DNA from: Streptomyces carminius
Lineage (GTDB): Bacteria > Actinomycetota > Actinomycetes > Streptomycetales > Streptomycetaceae
Direction: 5' to 3'
Assembly: GCF_002794255.1 (NCBI RefSeq)
Contig: NZ_PGGW01000069.1
Location: forward strand, 427,421 to 491,420
DNA: 64,000 nucleotides
The notes beneath the pieces are model-generated. The model was not told the origin of the DNA. It saw nothing but the letters and a program-made list of their open reading frames with translations, and searched no databases. The number at the start of each line of letters is the position of its first letter. Within the stretch, counting starts at the first letter, position 1. The position numbers and the translations under genes are program-made. This document shows, piece after piece, positions 1-8,039 of the stretch.

Positions 1-352
1 TCGGGTTTCAGTGCCACCAGGTCGGTGAATCCGTCACCGGTTGCGTCGGCTGCGATGATGCGGTCGAAGTTGTTCCAGCCGTGGCCGATTTGGCGGCCGC
101 TGCCGTATGGTGCGCCGTCGTCGCGGATGAAGTTGTTGGAGTACAGCCACATTGTGCCGTCGGGTTTCAGTGCCACCAGGTCGGTGAATCCGTCACCGGT
201 TGCGTCGGCTGCGATGATGCGGTCGAAGTTGTTCCAGCCGTGGCCGATCTGGCGGCCGCTGCCGTACGGCGCGCCGTCGTCACGCAGGAAGTTGTTGGAG
301 TACAGCCACATCGTGCCGTCCGGCTTCGACGCCACCAGGTCGGTGAAGGAGT
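1..352. repeat. 159-bp coding tandem repeat, 2 full units plus a partial one
   Basis: Units begin at 1, 160 and 319, a period of 159 bp (53 codons, in frame). Units 1 and 2 differ at only about eight positions, most of them synonymous (one Ile/Leu change), which suggests recent duplication or gene conversion. They encode the FG-GAP-like blades of the peptidase on the minus strand and continue beyond the window. Confidence 0.9.
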
Positions 353-1016
353 CACCCGTCACGCTGTGAGTGGTCCTTCCGGGCTCCTCCCACTGCCACC
401 AGCTTGTCTGCTTGCGGGCACCAGCCCAGCTGAGACTGAAGTGGATGTGGTCCCTGTGCGGATTGCTGCCGTTGTACTCCCGCCACCCGTCCGCGGCTCG
501 GCTCGACGACCAGATCTGGTCGTTCCAGATCAGGTACATGATCCCGAGCCGCCGGGCGTTGGCGTGCTTGTTGCCGTGCCTGTCCGTCTTCAGCAGCCAG
601 GTGAGGATGTCCTCGGCGACGGCGCGCTCACCGGAGTCGTGGTAGTTGAGCATGTAGTCCAGCGCACGGCCTTCCTTGTGCTCACTCGTGCCACCGTCGT
701 CGCAGGCGCGGGTGAAGTAGGAAGTGTGAGAGCCGTACGCCTCGTTGAGCAGGTCCCGGAGACCCAGAGCGCCCGGCTTGACTGTCGGATCACAGGTGTC
801 CTGGGGGTCGTTGGCGGCATACGCGTCGATGGCCGGCCCGAAGTCCGGGGTGGACGGCGCGGCCAACGCGGGCGTCGCCACGAGGATCGTCGCCATGGCG
901 ACGACGAGCCCCACCATCCAGGCTCTCAGCGCGGTGGCCGGCCGCCACCGGCTCCATGGGCGCGGACCGGCGGACGGTATCGAGTCCGCCTGGGGTCTTG
1001 CTCTCGTTCTGAACAC
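1..1016 (-). CDS. Secreted LAS/M15-type peptidase-like protein with FG-GAP/VCBS-like repeats (C-terminus cut by window edge)
   Basis: The reading frame is open from 1016 down to base 1 and continues outside the window. The GTG start at 1016 has AAGGAG four bases upstream. A long basic N-terminus leads to a hydrophobic core (residues 34-48) and an ALA-AP signal-peptidase site near residue 52, so export is expected. Residues 111-120 read SEHKEGRALD, the S-x-H-x-x-G-x-A-x-D signature of LAS/M15 zinc peptidases, and DHIH at 189-192 supplies the second histidine motif. From about residue 222 a 53-residue unit (FTDLVALKPDGTMWLYSNNF at its start) repeats, resembling FG-GAP/VCBS beta-propeller blades. 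A cell-wall hydrolase that binds a surface or polysaccharide is the likely role; the exact bond cut is not visible. Confidence 0.8.
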   Translation of the reverse strand, partial: MFRTRARPQADSIPSAGPRPWSRWRPATALRAWMVGLVVAMATILVATPALAAPSTPDFGPAIDAYAANDPQDTCDPTVKPGALGLRDLLNEAYGSHTSYFTRACDDGGTSEHKEGRALDYMLNYHDSGERAVAEDILTWLLKTDRHGNKHANARRLGIMYLIWNDQIWSSSRAADGWREYNGSNPHRDHIHFSLSWAGARKQTSWWQWEEPGRTTHSVTGDSFTDLVASKPDGTMWLYSNNFLRDDGAPYGSGRQIGHGWNNFDRIIAADATGDGFTDLVALKPDGTMWLYSNNFIRDDGAPYGSGRQIGHGWNNFDRIIAADATGDGFTDLVALKP

Positions 1017-1610
1017 GGCACTCCTTCGGTCGAGTTTCCCGGGAGGGCGTGCCGGCCGGTTCGCTACGCCCTGGTTGGTGATGTGCACGGTGCCCCTGTT
1101 GAGCTCGTTGCCTTGGTTCTGTGCTGACGCGCTCGTCGCCATGGACCCGGCTGCTGACTGCGCGACTCGCCGTGCACCGGCCTTGCGGCATCCGACGGCA
1201 CAGTCTGGGGCGCTTTCGTCGCGTGGAGTACCTGTAACTTTTCAGGGTGCTTGCCGTCGCGTGGAGATCGGGGTGCTGACCGTCCGCGGGCGCATGCGGC
1301 CAGACGGACAAAGAACGATCCCGCGTTCGCCGGCGGCCCGAATGAGGGTGGTGAACTCCGTGGCCGTGCCCAGAGCGCACCAACCAGCTCCGCTCCTCAG
1401 GTCCAGAAGCAGGTTTTGCTGCCGGCTGTCGCCGGAGTGATCTCCAGTACGCCGCCGATGTCGGGAACGACGCAGCGTGTCCTCATGCGTGCTCGCCTTC
1501 CGTTCCGTGCCGGACGGGGCGGGGACCGGGCACGGTCCGATGCGGGCCTGCCCGTCGGCCTGCTGTTGGCAGGGGTTGTTGCCGCACATGCCGGCCTCGC
1601 CTCGCCCGAC
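1017..1610. other. 594-bp stretch with no intact gene
   Basis: Between the secreted peptidase and the GNAT gene I see no convincing full-length gene on either strand. A minus-strand open frame at 1242-1589 (115 codons) has no recognisable domain and an odd, Arg/Ser-rich composition. The only coding trace is a short HAD-like N-terminus at 1397-1486. The part just upstream of 1016 should hold the promoter of the peptidase gene; no clear -35/-10 pair was found. Confidence 0.5.
1397..1486 (-). pseudogene. N-terminal remnant of a HAD-family hydrolase
   Basis: ATG at 1486 is preceded by GGAAGG about nine bases upstream. The first 20 residues contain VVPDIGGVLEITPAT, which matches the start of actinobacterial HAD hydrolases, where the hallmark is [F/V]DIGGVLE with the nucleophile Asp (here D in PDIGG). 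The frame then ends in TGA after 29 residues, and the remaining HAD motifs (Thr/Ser, Lys, DD) are not seen downstream. I read it as a decayed gene. It could also be a chance match, since only about 15 residues carry the signal. Confidence 0.4.
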
Positions 1611-2138
1611 TCAGCCGGGTCCGCCGGCCGACGGGGCCTCGCGGGTCATGGGCAGGGTGGGCATTCTTCCTCGCCAGAGGTAACGCTCACCCGCGATCTC
1701 GAAGCCGTGGCGCCGGTAGAACCGGATGGCGCGTTCGTTGTAGTCGGCGACTCCCAGGCGGATGCGCGCAGGTCCTGCCCAGGCGAGGAACTCGGTCATC
1801 ATGCGGCCGCCGAGCCCGTGGCCCTGGGCGTGGTCCAGCAGATACATCGGTCCGAGGGTGACCGTCTCCTCCCGGTGGCCGCGGAGATAGCCGACGATCT
1901 CCGGCCCGGACCGGACGACACGGCAGAAGCGCAGGTCGGGGTACCGGCTCGTCCCCTCGATGAACTCCCGCCACTCCGCGATGCCCTCCGTCGTGGCGGA
2001 CGAACCGCGATGCTCCCGGATCCAGGACTCGTCGATCCCGGCATCCGGATTGAGGTAGGTCCGCAACCAGTTCCGCAGGTGCAGGGGACCCAGCGTCTCG
2101 GCGTCCTCGGGGCGAGCGTCAGTGATCACGTAGGCCAT
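1611..2138 (-). CDS. GNAT-family N-acetyltransferase
   Basis: This 175-residue protein has the layout of a GNAT acetyltransferase: an N-terminal strand and helix (ITDARPEDAETLGPLHLRNW), a central strand, the acetyl-CoA pyrophosphate loop in HAQGHGLGGRMM near residues 107-118 (Q/R-x-x-G-x-G/A pattern), and the C-terminal NERAIRFYRRHGFEIAGE motif. It would transfer an acetyl group from acetyl-CoA to an amine; the substrate is unknown. The ATG at 2138 is the only good start. It stands alone on the minus strand, 81 bp beyond the ferredoxin gene. Confidence 0.88.
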   Translation of the reverse strand: MAYVITDARPEDAETLGPLHLRNWLRTYLNPDAGIDESWIREHRGSSATTEGIAEWREFIEGTSRYPDLRFCRVVRSGPEIVGYLRGHREETVTLGPMYLLDHAQGHGLGGRMMTEFLAWAGPARIRLGVADYNERAIRFYRRHGFEIAGERYLWRGRMPTLPMTREAPSAGGPG

Positions 2139-2219
2139 GTCGGATGGTACTGCCGACCGGCCGGGCCGCCGTACGACTGCTCCGGCGGGCTCCTCGGCCC
2201 CGGTCCGGACCGTACGGCG

Positions 2220-2441
2220 TCACGGGCCGGGGGTGACGAGGGTGATCGCCCGGCTCGGGCAGAGGTCCGCCGCCCGGCGGACGGCGGGCAGCAGGTGTTC
2301 GGGCGGCTCCGGGCGGCGCAGCCGTACGCTGCCGTCCTCCCCGGACTGGTCGAAGACCTCCGGCGCGGTCAGTACGCACATCCCCGAGCAGCAGCAGCGC
2401 TCCGGATCGACGTGCACGAACGCCGCCGCGCGCCCCGTCAC
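2220..2441 (-). CDS. Ferredoxin, small [3Fe-4S]-type, partner of the P450
   Basis: A 73-residue protein with the short actinobacterial P450-ferredoxin pattern: V-D-x-x-x-C followed by CSGMC and a distant C-P (DLCPSRAI), giving the three cluster cysteines. It has extra cysteines (CCCSGMC), so the exact ligand set needs care. The GTG start at 2441 overlaps the P450 stop codon (GTGA), so the two are translationally coupled. Its role would be to pass electrons from a ferredoxin reductase to the P450 encoded just upstream. No reductase gene is nearby. Confidence 0.88.
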   Translation of the reverse strand: MTGRAAAFVHVDPERCCCSGMCVLTAPEVFDQSGEDGSVRLRRPEPPEHLLPAVRRAADLCPSRAITLVTPGP

Positions 2442-3589
2442 CAGGTGACCGGCAGTGTGTTGGGGCCGGCTACCACCGCCTGGTCGTGGATGACGATCTC
2501 CTCCGGCACGGCGGCCAGGCGCAGACCCGGGAAGCGGCGCAGCAGACCGCCCAGCGCCACCTGGAGCTCGACCCGGGCCAGGGCCTGGCCGATGCACTGG
2601 TGGATGCCGTAGCCGAAGCCGACATGGCCGCGGGGATCGCGGTGCGGATCGAACCGGCCGGGCTCGGGGAAGACCTCGCCGTCGTGGTTGGCGCCGCACA
2701 GTTCCACGATGACGCCCTCGCCCGCCGCGACCACCGTGTCGCTCAGCCGGACGTCCGCGGTGGCCACCCGGGTGATGGCGTTGCGCACGACGCTGAGGTA
2801 GCGCATCAGCTCCTCCACCGCCGGCCGGAGCAGCTCCGGTGCGGCGCGCAGCTCCTCGGCCCGCTCCGGCTCCCGCAGCAGGGTCAGCACGGACATGCCG
2901 ATCATGTCGGCCATCGTCCCGTGCCCCGCCACGAGCATCAGCCGGGCCATGGCGATGATCTCCTCGTCGGTGACCGCCGCGGCCTTCTGCTGGGCCAGCA
3001 CCAGGCTGATCAGGTCGTCGCCGGGGCGGGCATGCCTGGCCGCAAGCAGCTCCGCGAAGTACCGCTCCATGCGGTCGGCGGACGCGAGAGCCGTCTCCTG
3101 GGGGATGTCCGTCGCCGTGATGTTCCGGCTGTGCTCCTGGAACATCGGGTGGTCCTCGTAGGGCACGCCCAGCAGGCGGCAGATGACCAGGGAGGGAAGC
3201 GGCAGCGCGAAGCACTCGACGAGATCCGCCGGAGGGCCGCTCTCCGCCATGGCGTCCAGCAGTCCGTCCGTGACCCGTTCGACCTCGGGGCGCAGCGTCT
3301 CGCTGCGGCGGACGGTGAAGTGCGCGGTCAGCGTCCGCCGCAGCACGGTGTGGCGCGGCGGGTCCATCCGCAGGAAGGACAGCCAGCCCGGAGCGGGCGG
3401 CAGCGAGATGATGCGGGGGAAACCGGGCCGCTGGTCGTCCGCGGAGAAGCGGGGGTCCGACAGGACGGTGCGCACGTCCGCGTAGCGGCTGACCACCCAG
3501 GGCCGGCTGCCGTCCGGGAGGGTGACCCGCGTCGCGGGGCCGGGGAGCCGGGGCGTGAACCGCGCGGCGGTGAGAGGGGATTCGGCCAT
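2438..3589 (-). CDS. Cytochrome P450 (CYP105-like class I bacterial)
   Basis: 383 residues. The I-helix oxygen-binding motif is VAGHGTMAD, the K-helix E-x-x-R is EELMR, and the heme loop is FGYGIHQCIG with the thiolate ligand at about Cys332. ATG at 3589 has AAGGGA about six bases upstream. The length is slightly short of the usual 400. Class I bacterial P450s take electrons from a small ferredoxin, and that gene follows with a 4-bp overlap. No biosynthetic cluster surrounds it, so a xenobiotic or tailoring oxidation cannot be specified. The CYP105 assignment is an inference from the general sequence and the adjacent ferredoxin. Confidence 0.92.
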   Translation of the reverse strand: MAESPLTAARFTPRLPGPATRVTLPDGSRPWVVSRYADVRTVLSDPRFSADDQRPGFPRIISLPPAPGWLSFLRMDPPRHTVLRRTLTAHFTVRRSETLRPEVERVTDGLLDAMAESGPPADLVECFALPLPSLVICRLLGVPYEDHPMFQEHSRNITATDIPQETALASADRMERYFAELLAARHARPGDDLISLVLAQQKAAAVTDEEIIAMARLMLVAGHGTMADMIGMSVLTLLREPERAEELRAAPELLRPAVEELMRYLSVVRNAITRVATADVRLSDTVVAAGEGVIVELCGANHDGEVFPEPGRFDPHRDPRGHVGFGYGIHQCIGQALARVELQVALGGLLRRFPGLRLAAVPEEIVIHDQAVVAGPNTLPVTW

Positions 3590-3750
3590 GGGTGTCCCTT
3601 CGCTGCGGGTGCCGGTGCGGGGTGCGGTGGGTGTCCGGGGCGGACACGCCCCGGACAGCGAAGCAGCGGACCGGGCCGGGCGCACCCGGAGCCCCGGGGG
3701 CGTACGGAAGCAGAAGGGCGTGCACCCCGGGCGCGCCCGGCGGGATGCGC

Positions 3751-4559
3751 TCATATCGCCCTGAGGGCGCCGAGGGCGTTCTCGACGAGGGTGCGGGAGG
3801 CGGCGGGGCTGTGGGCCTGGGCGCGGAGGGCGGCGTAGCGCTGCTGGAGGGTGCGGACGGTGGTGCGGTTTGTGGTGAGGCGGCCGCCGGTACGGGCGAC
3901 GGTGGCGTGTGCGCCGACCGGTTCCAGCAGGGTGAAGGGGCCCTCGGCGGCGGCGTGGTCGGTCACGGCGGTGGGGAGGATCTGCACCTCCACATGCCGC
4001 TGCCGGGCGGCCTCCAGCAGGTGGGCGAGCTGGTCGCGCAGGATGCGGGGGCCGCCGCAGGGGCGGTGCAGGACGGCCTCCTCCAGCACACAGCTCAACT
4101 GTGCGGCCGGGGGCCGGGCGGACTGGGCGGCCGGCGCTGTTCGATGGCGGGCTCGTCCAGCAGGGGACGGACCATCTCCAGGACGGCACGGGCGTAGGCG
4201 GGGGTGCGCAGCGGCTCGGGGACGGTCAGAGCGGCGTACTCCTGCCGGACGGCCACCTGTTCGGGCTCCCCGCTGACGGGGCTGCCGATGCGGAGGTACG
4301 CGACCAGGTCGGTGACGGCGCCCAGCGCGCCGCCGGTGTCCAGGGCGGCGTCGGCACCGGTGAGGAACTCCGGCTGTGGGACGCGCCGCCCCAGTTCGAC
4401 GGCGGCGACCTGGGAGGCGCTGTAGCCGATCTTCTCGCCCAGCTCCTGGCGCTCCAGCTTCGTGCGGCGGCGCAGCGCCTTGACCTGCCGTCCGAGGCGG
4501 CGCAGCACCTCGTCCCCGGGAACCTCGCCGGAGACGGCCGGCGGTGTGGGGGCGGTCAC
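3751..4559 (-). pseudogene. XRE-family DNA-binding protein with DUF5753 domain, split by a frameshift
   Basis: The GTG start at 4559 opens a frame with an N-terminal HTH (RRRTKLERQELGEKIGYSAS, then a recognition helix) and the start of DUF5753 (EYAALTVPEPLRTPAYARAV). It hits TGA at 4095 after 154 residues. The rest of DUF5753 (SCVLEEAVLHRPCGGP through to the C-terminus ending at 3751) continues in a different frame from roughly 4100-4130. Joining the two frames would give about 269 residues, the normal length for this family. The lesion lies in a GC-rich run after IEQRR, so a real frameshift and a sequencing error are both possible. The start overlaps the stop of the upstream DUF6415-like gene (GTGA), the usual pairing in Streptomyces. 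Confidence 0.8.
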
Positions 4560-4987
4560 CGGTCGGCCTCCCGGCGCTGTCCGGGCTGCCGCCCGTGCCG
4601 GTCCCGCTGCTGTGCGCGGTAGTGGTGGAGCAGTGTGCGGCAGTCCCGGGCGAGCGCGGTGACCTGGGTGTGCGCGGAGACCAGTCCGTCGCCCAGACCG
4701 TGGGCGAGGCGGACGCGTACCCCGTCCAGCCAGGCCCGGCGCCGGTACCGGTCCACCGCGCCGCGCGGCAGCCGCGTAGTGGCCGCCGCCACGTGCGGCA
4801 GCAGCGCCTCGATGTGCCCGCACAGCGCCCGCTCCAGCGCCGCGTACTCCTCGTGCCGCCGCAGCGGACCCTGCACCGGCGCCCGGTCGATCACCCGCCG
4901 CACAGCGGCCACATCAACGGGGGCGGTGTCCGGGGAGGGACCGGTCTCGTCCGGTACTCCGGTCCGCATGCGTTCATCAGCGTTCAT
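4556..4987 (-). CDS. DUF6415-like small protein coupled to the XRE regulator
   Basis: 143 residues, mostly helical, with the pattern ERALCGHIEALLPHV and RRRAWLDGVRVRLAHG typical of the small Streptomyces proteins annotated DUF6415. It has no signal peptide or membrane segment. Genes of this type commonly sit directly upstream of XRE/DUF5753 regulators in Streptomyces, and here the stop overlaps the XRE GTG by four bases. The function is unknown. ATG at 4987 is used; a second ATG six codons later is possible. Family assignment is from memory of the pattern and is moderately sure. Confidence 0.65.
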   Translation of the reverse strand: MNADERMRTGVPDETGPSPDTAPVDVAAVRRVIDRAPVQGPLRRHEEYAALERALCGHIEALLPHVAAATTRLPRGAVDRYRRRAWLDGVRVRLAHGLGDGLVSAHTQVTALARDCRTLLHHYRAQQRDRHGRQPGQRREADR

Positions 4988-5062
4988 GCGGTGACCGTAC
5001 GGTTGCTCCGTGTCGCGTCCAATGGCACTTCGACGGATCTCGGATCGAGGTGCCAGTAGCTG

Positions 5063-6250
5063 TTACAGCGGCACGCCGATCGCGTCGGCCAGCTCTCTCG
5101 TCTGCGGCGTCAGGGTACGTCGCCGGTTGACGACGCGGCTCAGGATGTCCCGGGCATAGCGCTGGTTCGGCAGCCACTGCGGAGACGCGGCGTGGAGACC
5201 GGTGAGAACATCGACTGCCTCGGCGTACTGCCGCATTGCGGTGTGCGCGTTCGCCACGTCCAGCAGATGCCTGTTGCGGTTGTTGGAGGTGGTCCGCATA
5301 CCGTTGACCGGGATGGCCGCGGCGAGCTTGAGGACCTGATCCGGCCGGTCCGTGACCGAGGCGTTCTCCGCCCGTTTGAAAGCCACCGTCATCGGGCCGA
5401 ACGTGCGCAGGAAGTCACCGGCGGGGGTGTGCTCATGGCCGAGCGCGGCCGCTGCTGCCCGGGCCAGACGCAGGGCGTCCTCGGCCTTGTCGGGGCGGTT
5501 GTCCCGTACCGCCGCGGCGGACAGCCGCAGCAGCAGCCAGCCCCAGGTGCTCAACTCGGATGGAGTGGCCCGGGACAGGCGCGGCTCCAGATCATCGGCC
5601 CACCGGGCGGCCAGGGCACGTGCCTGATCGAGCTGCCCCTGCCGGAGCAGCAACCAGCACCGGGTGCTGACGGTCGTCGCGGCCTGCAAACGGTCGTCGC
5701 AGATCTCCAGAGAGCGCTCCAGTGCCTGCGACGCGGCCGCGTACTGGCGGTTCTGGGTGAGCAGCCAGCCGGTCAGCTGCAGCAGACGGCTCCGCGCGGC
5801 GCGCGCGCTCCCATCAGCCTCCGCAAGGGCTTCGGCATCGTGCAGCAGCGGGGGCAGGACCTCGGCGAGTTCGGCGAACCGGTCGTCGGTGAACAACGGC
5901 ATCGCGGCTTGGAGCGTGTCGCATACTCCCCGCGCCGTGGGCTCCTCGTCCGGCTCGGCGGACGGGGCGGGACTCGTCAGAGCCCGCCGTACGGGATCCC
6001 ACCGGTCGGCCGTGGCGGCGTCCGCGCGGTCCGCGTCGCGGACGATGAGCCGCGAGGTGGGGACATGAAGCGCGACTGCCAGCCGCCGGGCGGTCTCCAG
6101 GCGGGTGGCCCGCAGCTCCCCCTGCTCCAGCTTGCGGATCAGGGACAGGGAGACACCGGAGGCGGCAGCCAGCCTTCGCTGCGTGAGACCGCGCCGCTTC
6201 CGCACCTCGCGCAGTCGGCTGCCGATGTACGTGTCCGCGTCTCCAGCCAT
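5063..6250 (-). CDS. XRE-family transcriptional regulator with C-terminal TPR-like region
   Basis: 395 residues. Residues 9-62 form a clear helix-turn-helix (GSRLREVRKRRGLTQRRLAA, then SGVSLSLIRKLEQGE). The remaining 300 residues are repeated helical pairs rich in Ala and Leu (RSRLLQLTGWLLTQNRQYAA, then TRCWLLLRQGQLDQARALAA), the look of tetratricopeptide repeats. In Streptomyces, such proteins resemble RRNPP-type regulators that bind a peptide or partner through the TPR part, but no peptide gene is seen beside it. ATG at 6250 starts the protein; the gene is monocistronic and points the same way as its neighbours. Confidence 0.85.
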   Translation of the reverse strand: MAGDADTYIGSRLREVRKRRGLTQRRLAAASGVSLSLIRKLEQGELRATRLETARRLAVALHVPTSRLIVRDADRADAATADRWDPVRRALTSPAPSAEPDEEPTARGVCDTLQAAMPLFTDDRFAELAEVLPPLLHDAEALAEADGSARAARSRLLQLTGWLLTQNRQYAAASQALERSLEICDDRLQAATTVSTRCWLLLRQGQLDQARALAARWADDLEPRLSRATPSELSTWGWLLLRLSAAAVRDNRPDKAEDALRLARAAAAALGHEHTPAGDFLRTFGPMTVAFKRAENASVTDRPDQVLKLAAAIPVNGMRTTSNNRNRHLLDVANAHTAMRQYAEAVDVLTGLHAASPQWLPNQRYARDILSRVVNRRRTLTPQTRELADAIGVPL

Positions 6251-6370
6251 GATGACCCCACCCGTTCTGAACGACCCTGACCCTCAGAACGGTATTCCCG
6301 CCATTGCGGTGACGCAGCGATCGCGGGTCCGCTCACCCGGCAGAGGGAACACGACGCCGCCGTGCCGCGC

Positions 6371-7135
6371 TCAGCGGCGCAGGGACGCGGTGTCGCCCAT
6401 CACCACCACCGGGTTCAGGTCCGGGTCGAGGGCGCGCAGCAGCTCCTTCATGTGGGTTTTGGCCAGGCTGACGCAGCCCTTGGTGGGGCCCTCGTGGTCC
6501 ACGTGGATCCAGATGCCGCCGCCCTTGTGCGCGCCCAGGGGGCGGGTCCAGTCCAGTGGGGAGGTGCCCGGTGCGCGGTTGTAGTCGATGGCCACCACGT
6601 AGTCGAAGGAGCCCGCCAGCGGCTCGCCCTCGAAGCCGGTGCCGTCGATGGTGAAGGCGCCGGAGCGGTCGTACGGCAGCTCGGTGCCCGGGTCCGGGAG
6701 ACGGCCGCCGGCGTCGCTGAGGGTGAACACGCCGATGGGGGAGCGCAGATCGCCCAGGCGGTGGTCGTCGGTCCAGCCCTTCAGCGCGTTGTGCGCGGGC
6801 CACTCCTTGCCGGCCCGCCAGCCGTCGGCGGTGCGCTCGTAGAGGACGACGGCGGACTTCGGCGAGTCCCGGTCCTCGCCGGTCACCACCACGGCCTGGC
6901 GGGTGTCCGCCGGCACCTGGGCCAGGGTCTTCGGACCCAGGCCGGGCAGTTGCCGGTGCAGCCGCTCCGCCTCGGCCGGGGCGGAGCCCGCGGATCCCCC
7001 CTCGGCCGGGACGACGGCGGACAGGGGCCGGTCCTGGACCGCGGCGTCACTGTCGCCGCTGCCGCAGCCGGACAGCAGGCCCAGGGCGGCCGCGGTCAGC
7101 AGAACGACGGGGACACGTGCGGACATAGCGGACAT
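6371..7135 (-). CDS. L,D-transpeptidase lipoprotein (YkuD domain)
   Basis: 254 residues starting at ATG 7135, with GGAAAGG ten bases upstream. The N-terminus is a lipoprotein signal ending in the lipobox LLSGC, so the protein should be anchored to the outer face of the membrane. The C-terminal half is a YkuD catalytic domain: SPIGVFTLSDAGG, then GGGIWIHVDHEGPTKGCVSL, where the His and the Cys of the H...GC motif form the active site. Such enzymes make 3-3 cross-links in peptidoglycan or attach proteins to it. The usual SHGC is TKGC here, as in a subgroup of actinobacterial members, so activity on murein is likely but not certain. Confidence 0.88.
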   Translation of the reverse strand: MSAMSARVPVVLLTAAALGLLSGCGSGDSDAAVQDRPLSAVVPAEGGSAGSAPAEAERLHRQLPGLGPKTLAQVPADTRQAVVVTGEDRDSPKSAVVLYERTADGWRAGKEWPAHNALKGWTDDHRLGDLRSPIGVFTLSDAGGRLPDPGTELPYDRSGAFTIDGTGFEGEPLAGSFDYVVAIDYNRAPGTSPLDWTRPLGAHKGGGIWIHVDHEGPTKGCVSLAKTHMKELLRALDPDLNPVVVMGDTASLRR

Positions 7136-7208
7136 CGATGAGGTGCCTTTCCGGAGGAGGGGCGAACGAGTGGTCGGTCGGGGGATCGGTGGGAGGGGAA
7201 GAAGGGCG

Positions 7209-8039
7209 TCAGCTGTTCTCCACCCCGGGAGGGGCGATTGTGGGGGCGTTGGGGAAGGTGGCGCCTCCCTCGGGCGGAACGGGTGCCGGGACACCGTGGA
7301 AGGTGGCGGTGGCGAGGATCTTCCTGACCTCGGCGAGCGTCCTGTCCGACGCGCCGCCGAGGCAGACGCGGGCCTGGAAGAGGGCGGGTTCGTCCGCGCC
7401 GGTGAGGACCTCGGCCCAGGCGGTCAGCTCCCGGTCGCCGCCCAGGACACGGCAGTCCTTCTCGGGTGGGCGCGGCTCCCCGGCCGTGAACGTCCCCTTC
7501 GGCGCCACGTCCTCGCCGCCGGGCGGCGCGGTCATCTGCTGGAAGGCGATCAGTGCCCCGTTCGGGGCCAGTGCGGGGACGGGGGCGCAGTCGAGTACGT
7601 AGGCGCGGGCGGCCGGGCAGGGGCCGCCACCGCTCAGCGGCCGGTCGGCGGCGAAGCCCAGCGCCGCCCGGGTGCCCGGCACCGTCCCGGCGTGCCAGCC
7701 GCCGGGCAGCCGCAGCCGCAGCTCGAAGGTGCCGGACAGGCGGAGCGCCGCCTCCCCGGCACCGGCCGACGAGGAGGCGGCCGGCGCCACCCGATCGTCC
7801 GGCACCCCGTCGGTGACCACCGGGCGCAGCGACACGGCGAGCACGACGGCCGCCGCGGCGCTCGCCGCGGCCGTCAGCACCGCCACCCGGCGGCGGCGCC
7901 GCAGCGCCACCCGCCGGCGTACCCGTCCCATCCGCTCCGCCGGTGCGGCCGGCTGCGGGACCCCGCGCTCCAGCAGCAGCCGCAGCTCCCGTTCCGCGCC
8001 CTCGGGCGGCTCCGGATCAGCGCCGTGCACAGCGGTCAC
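7209..8039 (-). CDS. Single-pass membrane protein, probable anti-sigma factor
   Basis: 276 residues. A cytoplasmic N-terminal region (about 50 residues, ending in RRRVALRRRRR) precedes one transmembrane helix at roughly residues 52-74 and an extracytoplasmic domain of about 200 residues with a Pro-rich tail. The GTG start at 8039 lies 23 bases inside the end of the upstream sigma-factor gene, so the two are co-translated. That topology and location are what is expected of an anti-sigma factor. No ZAS zinc motif is present, so the inhibitor role is an inference from context. Confidence 0.6.
   Translation of the reverse strand: MTAVHGADPEPPEGAERELRLLLERGVPQPAAPAERMGRVRRRVALRRRRRVAVLTAAASAAAAVVLAVSLRPVVTDGVPDDRVAPAASSSAGAGEAALRLSGTFELRLRLPGGWHAGTVPGTRAALGFAADRPLSGGGPCPAARAYVLDCAPVPALAPNGALIAFQQMTAPPGGEDVAPKGTFTAGEPRPPEKDCRVLGGDRELTAWAEVLTGADEPALFQARVCLGGASDRTLAEVRKILATATFHGVPAPVPPEGGATFPNAPTIAPPGVENS

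Noticed and set aside
1..352. Direct repeats that might be a CRISPR array
   Set aside because: The 159-bp units are coding, in frame, contiguous and without spacers, so they are protein repeats.
81..1127. 348-codon plus-strand frame over the left edge
   Set aside because: It is antisense to the signal-peptide peptidase, with a composition of Val/Arg/Ala shadow translation and no ribosome site.
1242..1589. 115-codon minus-strand frame in the gap
   Set aside because: No domain, no good ribosome site and a Ser/Arg-rich composition. The only real signal in that stretch is the short HAD-like frame in another phase.
1251..2612. 453-codon plus-strand frame
   Set aside because: It covers the opposite strand of the GNAT and ferredoxin genes, whose families are clear, and it has no domain of its own.
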